Assembly (NCBI GenBank): GCA_963791905.1
Contig: CAWBTX010000005.1
Coordinates: 434,001 to 498,000 of the forward strand
Reading direction: 5' to 3'
DNA length: 64,000 bases
DNA from: Gaiellasilicea sp963791905
GTDB lineage: Bacteria; Actinomycetota; Thermoleophilia; Gaiellales; Gaiellaceae
Positions 8,424-17,831 of this stretch are shown one piece after another. A program made the translations under genes and the position numbers. A model generated the notes under the pieces. That model saw only the letters and a list, made by a program, of their open reading frames with translations. It was not told the origin of the DNA and searched no databases. The stretch's first letter is position 1. Each line of letters starts with the position of its first letter.

Positions 8424-9352
8424 TCGCCCACTGGGACGAGGCCGCTACGGATCGCGCCGAGGTAGGCCACCTCGGCGCCCTCTGGGGCAATCTGGGCGTC
8501 GCCGCCGGGACGAAGACCGTCGGCGTGAACCGGATCCAGATCCAACCGGGCAAGTGGTCGACGCCCTACCACCGGCATACCGCGGAAGAGGAGATCTTCT
8601 ACGTCCTCTCGGGATCGGGCGTCTGCCTTCAGGACGACGCTGGCTTTCCGGTTGGGCCCGGCGACTGCATCGTGCACGGCCTGCGCCAGGCGCACTCGCT
8701 GCGGGCAGGCGACGGCGGGCTCGACGTGCTCGTGTTCGGCACGCGATCGCGAAGCGAGATCGGCCATCTCCCGCGGGCCGGGGTCGCCTGGATCGGCGGC
8801 ACATGGGCCGAGGTCGGCGGCGGCGACCATCCCTGGCAGCGTGAGGTCGAGGCGGGTGCGCCCGACGTGCCCGAGCTCGGCGAGCGGCCGGCCAATGTGA
8901 TCAATCGCGACGACGTCGAAGGCAGCTTCGGCGGCAAGTGGCGGCGGCTTGCCCGTGCCGTAGGTGCGGAGCTCTCGGGTCTGAACTGGGGCCGGCTCGA
9001 CCTCGGGGACGAGGGCTCGCCCCCGCACTGCCACTCCGCCGAGGAGGAGATCTTCGTCGTGCTCGAGGGCGAGGGGATTCTCGAGCTCTGGCCGAACCCG
9101 CAGCAGGCGCGCGACGGTGTGGAGTACGAAGAGAACCCGATCCGCGCCGGCCACGTCATCTCGCGACCCGCCGGAACAGGGGTCTCGCACGGGCTCCGCG
9201 CGGCCGAGCCGGGGATGACGTATCTCGCCTACGGCACCCGCAGGCCGGACGACTGCTGCTACTACGTGCGTTCGAACAAGATCTACTTCCGCGGGCTCGG
9301 CCTCATCGCGCGGCTCGAGGATCTGGACTACGACGACGGGGAGCCGCGATAA
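8420..9352 (+). CDS. Bicupin-domain protein
   Basis: A 310-residue protein with two cupin beta-barrels. The first has PYHRHTAEEEIFYVLSG at about 50-66, the second PPHCHSAEEEIFVVLEG at about 200-216. Both keep the His-x-His and Glu metal ligands and both are followed by a second-motif His (HGLRQAHSL; VSHGLRAA). Cupins of this layout bind a divalent metal and may be enzymes or small-molecule sensors; no substrate can be named. It overlaps the preceding 67-residue gene by four bases and also has CATAAT six bases before its GTG. Confidence 0.82.
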   Translation: MIAHWDEAATDRAEVGHLGALWGNLGVAAGTKTVGVNRIQIQPGKWSTPYHRHTAEEEIFYVLSGSGVCLQDDAGFPVGPGDCIVHGLRQAHSLRAGDGGLDVLVFGTRSRSEIGHLPRAGVAWIGGTWAEVGGGDHPWQREVEAGAPDVPELGERPANVINRDDVEGSFGGKWRRLARAVGAELSGLNWGRLDLGDEGSPPHCHSAEEEIFVVLEGEGILELWPNPQQARDGVEYEENPIRAGHVISRPAGTGVSHGLRAAEPGMTYLAYGTRRPDDCCYYVRSNKIYFRGLGLIARLEDLDYDDGEPR

Positions 9353-9393
9353 CTGAAGGAATCGAACCGGCAGGCTTGAAGGACGAGGACGAG

Positions 9394-10230
9394 ATGGGAC
9401 TCATGCGCCTGCTGCCGCGCCCGAATGTGCGGCCCCACGCCGCCAGCGAAGACGCCTCCTCGCAGCAGGTGATCGTCTTCGCGAACCAGAAGGGCGGCGT
9501 CGCGAAGACGACGACGACGCTGAACCTGGGCGTCGCGCTCGCCGAGCGCGGTCACCGCGTGCTCATCGTCGACCTCGACCCTCAGGGCAACTTGACCATG
9601 AGCCAGGGGATGAACCCCGATGCGATCGAGCGCTCGATGTTCGACGTCCTCGTGCACCGGCTGCCGATCTCCGAAGTGATTCACAAGGCCGAGGTCGACA
9701 TCGCGGTCTCGTCGATCGACCTCGCCGGCGCCGAGCTCGCGCTGAGTTCCCTCATCGGGCGCGAGCGCGCACTGGAGAAGGCGCTCGTCGAGGTGCGAGG
9801 CAGCTACGACTACGTGCTCGTCGACACACCGCCTTCGCTTGGCCTGCTCACGATCAACGCGTTCGTCGCTGCGACCGGCGTCATCGTCCCGGTCCAGTGT
9901 GAGTACCTCTCGCTGCGCGGGCTCGTCCAGCTCGAGAATACGCTCTCGATGGTGCGCGAGAACCTGAACCCCGACGTCAAGGTCGAGGGGATCCTGCCGA
10001 CGATGCTCGACAGCCGCACCCTCCACTCGCGCGAGGCGATCGAGATCCTCGAGGAGAACTTCGGCGAGCTCGTGTACAAGACGCGCATCCGGAAGACTGT
10101 CCGTTACGCCGAAGCGCCCGTGAAGGGCCAGTCCATCCTCAAGTACGACCCGACCGGCTCGGCCGCCGAGGCGTACCGCGAACTCGCAAAGGAGGTGCTC
10201 GATGGCGCGAAATCGCGCGAGCATGCGTGA
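9394..10230 (+). CDS. ParA/Soj-family ATPase
   Basis: A 278-residue deviant-Walker ATPase of the ParA/MinD superfamily. The nucleotide site is QKGGVAKTTTTLN (Ala replaces the usual Gly before the Lys-Thr), followed by VDLDPQGN and VDTPPSLG. The family partitions chromosomes or positions cell-division and surface complexes. No ParB gene is adjacent; instead the 3' end overlaps a coding sequence for FtsZ by 29 bases, so a link to division-site placement is plausible. ATG at 9394 is used; ATG at 9403 is an alternative. Confidence 0.88.
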   Translation: MGLMRLLPRPNVRPHAASEDASSQQVIVFANQKGGVAKTTTTLNLGVALAERGHRVLIVDLDPQGNLTMSQGMNPDAIERSMFDVLVHRLPISEVIHKAEVDIAVSSIDLAGAELALSSLIGRERALEKALVEVRGSYDYVLVDTPPSLGLLTINAFVAATGVIVPVQCEYLSLRGLVQLENTLSMVRENLNPDVKVEGILPTMLDSRTLHSREAIEILEENFGELVYKTRIRKTVRYAEAPVKGQSILKYDPTGSAAEAYRELAKEVLDGAKSREHA

Positions 10231-11650
10231 GGGTCCGCTTGCGGAGCTCTTCCGCGCGACCGAGGCAGCGCAGCGCCAGGCCGAGCAGGGGGAGCAGGCC
10301 GAGCAGGGCGCCGCGCCGGAGTCGCCCCCGGAGGAGACGAAGCCGTCAGGGAAGAAGGCAGAGGCGCAGGCCGAGCCGACCCCGGCCGTCGCCCCGGAGG
10401 AACCGCAGGAGATGACGGTCGAGCACGTACCCGATTTTGTCGCCGAGGCGCAGCGCGAGGCCGAGTCGGCCGCGGCCGCACCTGCGGCCGAGCCGGTCGA
10501 CGCGCCGCCGGTGTCGGCGCCGCAGGAGCCTCGCCGCGCGCGGGCATATGAGCCGCCAGCAACGCGCTTTGTCCTCCCCGAACCGGCCCCGCGGCTCGAG
10601 TACGCACCGCCGCGAGACTCGTCTTCCTATCTCGCCGTCATCCGCGTCGTCGGTGTCGGTGGCGCCGGCCTGAATGCGGTCAACCGGATGATCGACGCCG
10701 GCATCTCGCAGGTCGAGTTCGTGGCCGTGAACACGGACATGCAGCAGCTCCAGCTCTCCGACGCGCCAGTGAAGATCCACATCGGCCAGGAGCTCACCCA
10801 GGGCCTCGGCTCCGGCGCCGACCCCGAGGTCGGCCGCCGTGCCGCGGAGAGCACGTACGACCAGCTCAAGAACGCGCTCCGGGGCTCGGACATGGTCTTC
10901 GTGACCGCCGGTGAGGGTGGCGGCACTGGCACCGGTGCGACGCCGGTCGTAGCGAAGATCGCCCGCGAGCTCGGCGCGCTGACTGTCGGCATCGTGACGA
11001 TGCCGTTCCGCTTCGAAGGAACGCGTCGCAAGTCTGCGTCCGAAACCGGCGTCGAGGAACTCCGCGCAGCCTGCGACACGGTCATCGTCATCCCGAACGA
11101 CCGTCTGCTCGAGGTGCTTGACCGCTCGACCTCGATGATCGACGCCTTCAAGATCGCCGACGACGTCCTCCGACAGGGCGTCCAGGGCATCTGCGACCTG
11201 ATCACGATGCCGGGGCTGATCAACCTCGACTTCGCGGACGTGCGGACGATCATGTCCGGCGCCGGCTCCGCACTGATGGGGATCGGTTTCGCGACCGGCG
11301 ACGACCGGGCGAAGCAGGCCGCCGAACGCGCCCTCCGCTCGCCGCTCATCGACACCGAGATCGTCGGCGCCCGCGGGATCCTCCTCTCGATCGCCGGCGG
11401 CGACGACCTGACGCTGCTCGAGGTGAACGACGCCGCCGAGGCCGTCCGCGCCGCCGCAACGGACGACACCAACATCATCTTCGGCGCCACCGTCGACGAG
11501 CGCCTCACGGGCCAGATCTGGGTCACCGTCGTCGCGACCGGCCTCGGCGGCCGCGGCCGCCGCAGCGCGCCTGCGTTCGAAGCGACGGCAGACCGTCCCT
11601 CGTCACGGCCCGAAGAGCGGCTCGAGCCGCCGAGCTTCCTCCGGCGCTAG
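10202..11650 (+). CDS. ftsZ: Cell-division GTPase FtsZ with N-terminal extension
   Basis: A 482-residue FtsZ, the tubulin-like GTPase that forms the division ring. The G-domain starts with GVGGAG at 151-156, and the tubulin signature GEGGGTGTGATP is at 237-248. The C-terminal PPSFLRR is the usual tail peptide that binds FtsA/SepF-type partners. Unusually, about 145 residues precede the core: an opening GPLAELFRAT motif, then a Glu/Ala/Pro-rich low-complexity stretch. The gene overlaps the ParA-like gene and lies outside any division/cell-wall cluster here, so it may be a second FtsZ. Confidence 0.92.
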   Translation: MARNRASMREGPLAELFRATEAAQRQAEQGEQAEQGAAPESPPEETKPSGKKAEAQAEPTPAVAPEEPQEMTVEHVPDFVAEAQREAESAAAAPAAEPVDAPPVSAPQEPRRARAYEPPATRFVLPEPAPRLEYAPPRDSSSYLAVIRVVGVGGAGLNAVNRMIDAGISQVEFVAVNTDMQQLQLSDAPVKIHIGQELTQGLGSGADPEVGRRAAESTYDQLKNALRGSDMVFVTAGEGGGTGTGATPVVAKIARELGALTVGIVTMPFRFEGTRRKSASETGVEELRAACDTVIVIPNDRLLEVLDRSTSMIDAFKIADDVLRQGVQGICDLITMPGLINLDFADVRTIMSGAGSALMGIGFATGDDRAKQAAERALRSPLIDTEIVGARGILLSIAGGDDLTLLEVNDAAEAVRAAATDDTNIIFGATVDERLTGQIWVTVVATGLGGRGRRSAPAFEATADRPSSRPEERLEPPSFLRR

Positions 11651-11654
11651 CGCG

Positions 11655-12677
11655 CTAAACGAGCGGCAGTACGACGGTCGCGCCGAACGCGGCCGCGCCT
11701 AATACGAGACAGCAAGCTGTCGCCGCGGCTGTCGCGAACGAGCGGCGCGTCCCAGGCGATGCTGCGCCGACGAGGTACAGCACGCCGACCGTGCCGAACG
11801 CGAGGCTCGTCACTGTCTCGACCGCGCTGAACGCGATTCCGGCCGACATGGCCACCCCCGTACCGGCCCCGTGTGCGTGCAGTGCGAACGCAACGGCCGC
11901 GCTCGCGACGCCGATGTTCCCGGGCGTCAGAGGCAGCAGACCGGCCAGGTCGAGAGCCGGCACGACGAGGAGCGCAGCGAGCAACGGCTGATCGATGCCG
12001 AACGCGGCGGCGATCGCGGCTGCTGCGCAGATCTTTGCTGCCGTGGCGAGTCCGACCCACCCCACGAGCTGCGCCGCGGCGCGAGGGCTGCGACCGAGGG
12101 CACGGAAGGCGTCGAGGATGTGTGCGACACGCGCGTGTGGCGACCGGTTTCGCGCGAAGTACGCGACGGCGACTGCCACCAGCACACCGAGCGCGAGCAC
12201 CGCCAGCGGCCACACAGGCAGCACGCCACTCGCGGCTGCGAATGCGAGCAGGAGTGCGAGCCAGAGGCAGCGCGCCGCGCCGATCGAAGCGCAGACACCG
12301 CCGGTCGTCCAAAGCCGACCCTCCCCGTGCAGCACCCGCGCGAAGAGCGCAAAACGGACGGCGCTTCCGATTTTCGCCGGAGCGACCGAGTTCACAAGCG
12401 AGCCGACGCTGTACCGAGCCGCCGCTTCGGGGCGCGAGAGCTCGCCGCCGCAGCGGCACAGCGCCGACCGCCAGGCGCATCCCGCGCACGCGAGCGCCGC
12501 CGAGAACGACAGTGCTGCGAGCCAGAGCCAGGCCGGGCTCGCGTCGAGTAGACCGCGAAGCGCCTCCGTCACCTGCTCGCCGAGCAGCTGCGGCGACATC
12601 GCCAAAACGGCAAGCACTCCAAGCGAGCCGATGGATACGACGATATGGCGCCACCGCAGGGCGGCTTCAGTGTGCAT
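11655..12677 (-). CDS. Flippase-like membrane protein (LPG synthase TM family)
   Basis: A 340-residue integral membrane protein with about eight hydrophobic segments. It resembles the lysylphosphatidylglycerol-synthase transmembrane/UPF0104 family in overall layout, including SVGSLVNSVAPAKIGSAVRFALF near 90-110 and LLPLTPGNIGVASAA near 245-260, which match the conserved P-x-K-x-G and P-G-x-x-G motifs. Members are putative lipid-linked substrate flippases or lack a known role. It converges on ftsZ, with 4 bases between stops. Confidence 0.78.
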   Translation of the reverse strand: MHTEAALRWRHIVVSIGSLGVLAVLAMSPQLLGEQVTEALRGLLDASPAWLWLAALSFSAALACAGCAWRSALCRCGGELSRPEAAARYSVGSLVNSVAPAKIGSAVRFALFARVLHGEGRLWTTGGVCASIGAARCLWLALLLAFAAASGVLPVWPLAVLALGVLVAVAVAYFARNRSPHARVAHILDAFRALGRSPRAAAQLVGWVGLATAAKICAAAAIAAAFGIDQPLLAALLVVPALDLAGLLPLTPGNIGVASAAVAFALHAHGAGTGVAMSAGIAFSAVETVTSLAFGTVGVLYLVGAASPGTRRSFATAAATACCLVLGAAAFGATVVLPLV

Positions 12678-12755
12678 CTGCTCTCATCGTTCGGCCTGCG
12701 ACATCGGTTCCTTTAGCTGGTCTCGGCTGCGACACCACGCGTTTACGCTTTCGTG

Positions 12756-14066
12756 ATGAAGGCGGCAATCGCAGCCGGTCATCCGCTCACGGCCGAAGCT
12801 GGTATCAGAGTACTGCAAAACGGCGGCAATGCCGTGGACGCGTGCATCGGCGCTGCGCTCGCCGCCTCGGTCACGGAGGGTCCACTCACCGGCCCCGCCG
12901 GTGGAGGCTTCCTGCTCCTGTACGTCGACCGCGAGCCGCTCGTGCTCGATTGCTTCTTCGCCGTCCCGTCGCGGCCGCTCGGCCCGATGGAGGAGATCGT
13001 GATCGACTTCGGCGACGCCTCGACGCAGGTCTTCCACGTCGGCGAGGCGTCCGTCGCCGTACCGGGCCTCCTCGCCGGTCTGGAGCAGGCGCACCGACGC
13101 TTCGGCCGCGTTCCGTGGGCCGACCTCGCCGCGCCCGCGCTCGAGCTGGCCGACGCAGGCGTCGACGTGAGCGAGGCGCAGGCCTTCCTCCACCGGATCC
13201 TGAGCGCGATCCTGCAGCACGACGAGGGCGGCCGGCGCATTTACGGCAGCCCTGGCCGCCTCACGACAGACGCGTACGTCGCGACGCTCGAGGCCGTGCG
13301 CGATCGCGGTGCACGCGCCGCCGCCGAGCTCATTCCGGAGCTCGAGGCCGACCTCGAGGCCTACGAGGTCGCCGAACGCGAACCGGCCCGGACGACGTTC
13401 CTCGGCCACGAGGTCCTCGCGACGCCGCGCCCGTCCCGCGGCGGCAGCGTCGTCACCCACGCGCTCGAGCGGCTCGAGGGCGCGACATCGCTCGACGACA
13501 GGGCCCGCGCGATCCAGTACGGCTACGCGAGCGCACCACCCGCTCGCATGGCCGGGACGACCCACATCTCGGTCGTCGACGAGAATGGCGACGCCGCCGC
13601 GCTCTCGTCCACACTCGGCTCCGGCTCGGGCGTCTTCCGCGGCGGCACGCAGCTCAACAACATGCTCGGCGAGCTCGACGTGATCGGCGACGGTGAGCTT
13701 CGTCCCGGCGAGCGGCTGGCGAGCATGATGACGCCGACGCTCGTCCTCGAGGACGGCCGTCCACGCCTCGCACTCGGCAGCGCCGGCTCGGTCCGGCTCG
13801 CAGGCGCGATCGCCCAGGTCACCGAACGGGTGCTGCGCGACACCGCGCTCCAGGAGGCGATCGACGCGCCGCGCATCCACGTCGAGGGCGAGATCCTTCA
13901 CCTCGAGGGCGGCACGCCCGACGAGCCGCTTCCGGACTGGGAGGTCGTTCGCTGGGCGAACCGGAACCTCTACTTCGGCGGCGTCTCCGCAGTCGAGCTC
14001 CGCGCCGACGGCACCTTCGCTGCCGCCGGCGACCCACGCCGCGGCGGACACGGCATCGTCGTATGA
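12756..14066 (+). CDS. Gamma-glutamyltranspeptidase family protein
   Basis: A 436-residue N-terminal-nucleophile hydrolase. Family landmarks are HPLTAEAGIRVLQNGGNAVDA at the N-terminus, the catalytic Thr in MAGTTHISVVD near 268-278, the GSGSGVFRGG segment, and MMTPTLVLEDGRP followed by GSAGSVR. Members transfer or hydrolyse gamma-glutamyl groups (for example from glutathione) after self-cleavage before the Thr. There is no signal peptide, and the protein is shorter than the roughly 550-580 residues of secreted GGTs. ATG at 12756 is six bases after TACGCT (12744-12749); GTG at 12753 is the alternative. Confidence 0.88.
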   Translation: MKAAIAAGHPLTAEAGIRVLQNGGNAVDACIGAALAASVTEGPLTGPAGGGFLLLYVDREPLVLDCFFAVPSRPLGPMEEIVIDFGDASTQVFHVGEASVAVPGLLAGLEQAHRRFGRVPWADLAAPALELADAGVDVSEAQAFLHRILSAILQHDEGGRRIYGSPGRLTTDAYVATLEAVRDRGARAAAELIPELEADLEAYEVAEREPARTTFLGHEVLATPRPSRGGSVVTHALERLEGATSLDDRARAIQYGYASAPPARMAGTTHISVVDENGDAAALSSTLGSGSGVFRGGTQLNNMLGELDVIGDGELRPGERLASMMTPTLVLEDGRPRLALGSAGSVRLAGAIAQVTERVLRDTALQEAIDAPRIHVEGEILHLEGGTPDEPLPDWEVVRWANRNLYFGGVSAVELRADGTFAAAGDPRRGGHGIVV

Positions 14067-14587
14067 GCATCACGATCCGACCCGCGCGAGCCGACGACGC
14101 CCAGACGCTCGTCCAGCTCGGCAGCGCCGTCGGGCGCGAGGACGGCGGCTGGCTGCTGACGACCCAGGGCTGGCGCAGCGTCGCCGACGAGCGCCGCTAC
14201 CTTCGCGCACTCAGGCGCTACCCGCACGCGGCCGTCTACGTCGCCGAGGACGACGACCTGCTCGTCGGTCGCCTCTCGCTCGCTCGCGACAACCACCCCG
14301 CGAGCCACCACGTCGCCGATCTCGGCCTGATGGTTGCCGCCAGCCACCGCCGCCGCGGCATCGGTCGCGCGCTGCTCGAGCAGGCCGTGGCTTGGGGGCG
14401 CGAGGCGGGCGTCCGCAAGCTCGAGCTGCACGTCTTTCCCTGGAACGACGCGGCGATCAAGCTCTACGAGTCGTTCGGGTTCGAACGCGAGGGTCTCCGT
14501 CGCGATCACTACCGTCGCGATGGGGAATATGTCGACGCGATCCTGATGGCCTATCGGCTCCCTCCTTCGGCTGATCGTCGGGACTGA
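14063..14587 (+). CDS. GNAT-family N-acetyltransferase
   Basis: A 174-residue acetyl-CoA-dependent acyltransferase. The acetyl-CoA pyrophosphate loop is visible as HRRRGIGRALLEQA near 94-107, followed by WNDAAIKLYESFGFEREG, the standard GNAT C-terminal motif. The substrate is unknown; the arrangement is closest to ribosomal-protein or small-amine acetyltransferases. Its ATG overlaps the stop of the gamma-glutamyltranspeptidase gene (ATGA), so the two are co-translated. Confidence 0.88.
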   Translation: MSITIRPARADDAQTLVQLGSAVGREDGGWLLTTQGWRSVADERRYLRALRRYPHAAVYVAEDDDLLVGRLSLARDNHPASHHVADLGLMVAASHRRRGIGRALLEQAVAWGREAGVRKLELHVFPWNDAAIKLYESFGFEREGLRRDHYRRDGEYVDAILMAYRLPPSADRRD

Positions 14588-14724
14588 CCCGCCCTCCCGA
14601 AGCATGCCGAGGGCCGAGTCACGGAACCGTCACAACTTCGTTCCGGATCAGCAACTTCTCCGGCCCAGGCCCACCGTCGACGTATGACAACCTCCAGAGA
14701 ACCGATTCGAAGGAAGGAGCCGCC

Positions 14725-15499
14725 ATGGCCGTGTTCACCGAGTACGCAACCGGCACGCCGTGCTGGGTCGACGTCACGACGACCGATCTCGACCGCACGA
14801 TCTCGTTCTACTCCGACCTGTTCGGCTGGGAGACGGAGGGGCCGGATCCGCAGGCGGGCAACTACACGATGTTCACGAAGGGCGGCAAGTCCGTCTCTGC
14901 CGCCAGCCCGCCCCCGCCGGGAAGCGAGGCCATGCCGCCCCACTGGACGACGTACATCGCGACCGATGACGCCGATGCCACCGCCGCGCGCATCACGGAG
15001 TCCGGCGGCACGATCCTGATGGAGCCGTTCGACGTCTTCGACTCCGGCCGCATGGCGATCGCGCAGGATCCGACTGGCGCCGTCTTCGGCATCTGGCAAG
15101 CGCGCGAGCATCACGGCGCGCAGATCGCCAACGAGCCCGGCACGCTCTCGTGGAACGAGGTTCAGACGAGGGATCCCGAGCGGGCGGCGAAGTTCTACAC
15201 CGACGTCTTCGGCTACGAGATCGAGCAGGCGCAGATGGGGGAGGGCCCGCCGTACCGGGTGCTCAAGGTCGGACGGCAAGGGCGTCGCCGGCATGTTCGA
15301 GATGACCCCGGAGATGGCCGACGTGCCGCCGAACTGGTCGACGACGTTCGCCGTCGAGGACGCGGACGCCGCAGCGAAGCACGCGGAGGAGCTCGGCGCC
15401 CGCGTGCTCGTGCAGCCCTTCGACATCCCGACGGTCGGCCGCTACGCCGTCATCCAGGACCCGGTCGGCGTCGTCTTCGCGATCCTCGCGGACGCGTAA
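14725..15499 (+). CDS. VOC (glyoxalase-like) protein, one frameshift
   Basis: A two-domain vicinal-oxygen-chelate protein of about 257 residues once repaired. The first domain starts TPCWVDVTTTDLDRTISFY, and the second TLSWNEVQTRDPERAAKFY. The frame breaks near 15271, where GTCGGACGGC replaces the expected GTCGACGGC (one extra G); the second frame then gives GMFEMTPEMADVPP through to the stop at 15499. A good Shine-Dalgarno (AAGGAAGGAG) precedes the ATG. It is a paralogue of the protein encoded at 16492-17256. The extra G is more likely a sequencing error than inactivation because both halves stay well conserved. Confidence 0.82.
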
Positions 15500-15517
15500 C
15501 GCCCCTAGAGTGGCCGC

Positions 15518-16417
15518 ATGTCGGCCACGTCGACCGATGAGCCGGCGGTCCGCGCCGAGCCCGACCAGGTCGCGCTCGGCGCGTTCGCCGGCGCGGTCCT
15601 GATCGGCGGCAGCAACTTCGTCGCGATCAGGTTCAGCAACCGCGAGCTCGACCCGCTCTGGGGTGCCGGGCTGCGCTTCGCCCTTGCGGCCGCGGTCTTC
15701 GCGGTGCTGTGCGCCACCCTCAGGCTTACCGTGCCGCGCGGCCGCGTGCTGGCCCTGCTCGTCGTGTATGGCCTGCTCGCGTTCGGCGGAGCCTACGGCT
15801 GCCTGTACTGGGCGCTGCAGGAGGTTCCGGCAGGGATCGGGGCGGTCGTGATGGCCGTCGGGCCCCTGCTGACCCTCCTCCTCGCCGTCGCGCACCGCCT
15901 GGAGCAGCTGAATGGCCGCGCGCTCGCGGGCGCCCTGACCGCGCTCGCGGGCTCGATCGTCATCTTCTTCCAGCCCGACAAGACCTCGTTCGGCGTCGTC
16001 TCGCTCGTGATCCTGGGCGTCGCCGCGCTGTGCGCGTCGGAGGCGGTCGTCGTGTCGAAGCTCGTCGGCCCCGAGCACCCGGTCGTGATGAACTTCGTCG
16101 CGATGACGGCGGGAGCCGCCGTCCTGATCGCCGCCTCGGCGATCGCGGGAGAGAGCCTCGTGCTCCCCAGAGAGGGCGAGGCCCAGCTCGCCGTCGCCTA
16201 TCTCATCGCGGCGACGGTGGCGCTGTTCGTGTTCGTCCTCGTCGTCATCCAGCGCTGGACCGCCTCGTCGACGTCGTACATCTTCGTCCTGATGCCCATC
16301 GTCGCGGTCGCGGTCGGCGCCGTGCTGGCAGACGAGGTGATCACCGTCACGACGCTTCTGGGCGGAGCGGTCGTCTGCGCCGGCGTCTATCTGGGAGCGC
16401 TCGCCCGCAACCGCTGA
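15518..16417 (+). CDS. EamA/DMT-family transporter
   Basis: A 299-residue drug/metabolite-transporter superfamily permease with about ten membrane helices in two EamA repeats. The end of the first repeat shows the typical YWALQEVPAGIGAVVMAVGPLLT. The substrate cannot be told; relatives export amino acids or other metabolites. ATG at 15518 is six bases after TAGAGT (15506-15511), so the mRNA is probably leaderless. Confidence 0.88.
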   Translation: MSATSTDEPAVRAEPDQVALGAFAGAVLIGGSNFVAIRFSNRELDPLWGAGLRFALAAAVFAVLCATLRLTVPRGRVLALLVVYGLLAFGGAYGCLYWALQEVPAGIGAVVMAVGPLLTLLLAVAHRLEQLNGRALAGALTALAGSIVIFFQPDKTSFGVVSLVILGVAALCASEAVVVSKLVGPEHPVVMNFVAMTAGAAVLIAASAIAGESLVLPREGEAQLAVAYLIAATVALFVFVLVVIQRWTASSTSYIFVLMPIVAVAVGAVLADEVITVTTLLGGAVVCAGVYLGALARNR

Positions 16418-16454
16418 ATCGCAGCAGTGAATCGCGCCTTCAATTAGGCGCGTT

Positions 16455-16484
16455 GGGAGGGGGCCGCCGCGGCGGCCCCCTCCC
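16455..16484. terminator. Bidirectional intrinsic terminator hairpin
   Basis: A perfect 30-base inverted repeat (gggagggggccgccg and its exact reverse complement) lies between the converging transporter and VOC genes. There is no U-tract, which is common in high-GC bacteria, and the symmetry would serve both strands. Confidence 0.7.
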
Positions 16485-16491
16485 GGAGTAC

Positions 16492-17256
16492 CTAGTTGGC
16501 CATCAGCTTGAAGCGCGTTCCGGTGGGATCCGTGGCGGCGGCGAGGCGCCCGTACGGCGTGTCCTCGGCCGGCCGCTCGATCTTGCCGCCGAGCTCGACG
16601 ATCTTCTCCAGCGCGGCGTCGACGTCCTCCACGTCGAAGTACACCGTCCAGGCGGCGGGCTCGCCCTCGGCCAGGAAGGCGGACGAGTCCATGATCCCGG
16701 CGAGCGCGCTCTCGCCCTCGCCCTGCGTCGTGTAGCGGAGCTCGTCCGTGTCGCTCGCGGTGTGCGCGTCCCAGCCGAACACGTCGCGGTAGAAGGCGAC
16801 GCTCTTGTCGTAGTCGCGCGTGTGCAGCTCGAACCAGGCGGCGGCGCCTGGCTCTCCGCGAACCTCGAAGCCCTTCACGTTCTTGGGCTCCCAGGCGCCG
16901 ATGCCGGCCTGGCCGGGATCGCCGATCATCGCGAATCGGCCGTTGTCGGCGACGTCCATCGGTTCCGTGTAGACCTGCCCGCCGTTCTTGCGCGCGGCCT
17001 CCACGGTGCGATCGATGTCGTCGGTCATCAGGTGGACGGTCCAGGTGTCGGGCGCGTTCTGCGACCCGTCGTTCAGCATGCAGCCGGCGACGTGCTTGCC
17101 GTCCTTCAGGAACGTGAAGTAGCCGCCGAACTCGGGCGGCGCCTCCTCGGGCGTCCAGCCGAACAGCTTCCCGTAGAACTCTTTGGCCTTGTCCGTGTCG
17201 GAGCTGTACAGGTCGATCCAGCACGGCGCGCCGACGACGAGGGTGGGTGCAGGCAT
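16492..17256 (-). CDS. VOC (glyoxalase-like) two-domain protein
   Basis: A 254-residue tandem VOC protein. The domains begin GAPCWIDLYSSDTDKAKEFY and GAAAWFELHTRDYDKSVAFY. It is an intact paralogue of the frameshifted protein at 14725-15499; both resemble actinobacterial antibiotic-inducible or hydroxylase-like VOC proteins, without an assignable reaction. ATG at 17256 is chosen over an in-frame upstream ATG (17316) because AAGGAGGACC precedes it at Shine-Dalgarno distance and the first domain starts right after it. Confidence 0.87.
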   Translation of the reverse strand: MPAPTLVVGAPCWIDLYSSDTDKAKEFYGKLFGWTPEEAPPEFGGYFTFLKDGKHVAGCMLNDGSQNAPDTWTVHLMTDDIDRTVEAARKNGGQVYTEPMDVADNGRFAMIGDPGQAGIGAWEPKNVKGFEVRGEPGAAAWFELHTRDYDKSVAFYRDVFGWDAHTASDTDELRYTTQGEGESALAGIMDSSAFLAEGEPAAWTVYFDVEDVDAALEKIVELGGKIERPAEDTPYGRLAAATDPTGTRFKLMAN

Positions 17257-17319
17257 CGTGGGGTCCTCCTTCTCGTTGAGAACGGATGTCTCAGGTTCGA
17301 CCGTTCCGGCCGCCAAGAC

Positions 17320-17817
17320 TCATCGGTGGGCGGATCGGTGCAGATCCTGCCAGGTCGGCGGCGAGACCGGCCGGTACTTCACAGTCCGCGCGAGGTCGGT
17401 CGAGAAGAGATCGGGTCGCGGCGTGATGCCCACGCGCGGGAGGTCGAGCCGGTCGGCGTCCCAGCACGCCGCGACCGTCGGGTCGCTCGAAACGAGCCCG
17501 TCCGCGTGCTCCGCGCAGGCGTACCGGAGCTGTTCCAGCTGCGCGTCGGAGATGCCGAGGAGCCCTGACTCATAGAGCTCGAGCGCGAACGCCGCCGCCC
17601 TCCGCCCGTGCTCGGGATCGCGGTGCTCGTTCTCGCGCATCGAGTCGTGGAGCAGGGCGAACAGGAAGATCACGCGAGTGTCGCCGGCGCCGATCGACTC
17701 GGCCAGCCAGAGCCCGTTTGCGCCGACCGTCCGCCAGTGTCGCTCGCCGTGATCGTGCGACTCGGTGAATGCACTCCGTTCCCGCACGGCAGCGAGCAGC
17801 GGCTCGAGCTCAGTCAC
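17320..17817 (-). CDS. HD-domain protein
   Basis: A 165-residue protein with an HD-type metal site: His residues in SHDHGERHW near 18-26 and the HD pair in LFALLHDSMREN near 50-61. HD proteins are metal-dependent phosphohydrolases, but the substrate here is unknown. The later segment (AEHADGLVSSDPTVAACWDADRLD) with its own His and Asp residues fits the same fold. The GTG start at 17817 lies 14 bases after the stop of the ARPP-1 gene, so the two form an operon. Confidence 0.78.
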   Translation of the reverse strand: MTELEPLLAAVRERSAFTESHDHGERHWRTVGANGLWLAESIGAGDTRVIFLFALLHDSMRENEHRDPEHGRRAAAFALELYESGLLGISDAQLEQLRYACAEHADGLVSSDPTVAACWDADRLDLPRVGITPRPDLFSTDLARTVKYRPVSPPTWQDLHRSAHR

Positions 17818-17831
17818 GCGCCCATCCTTCC

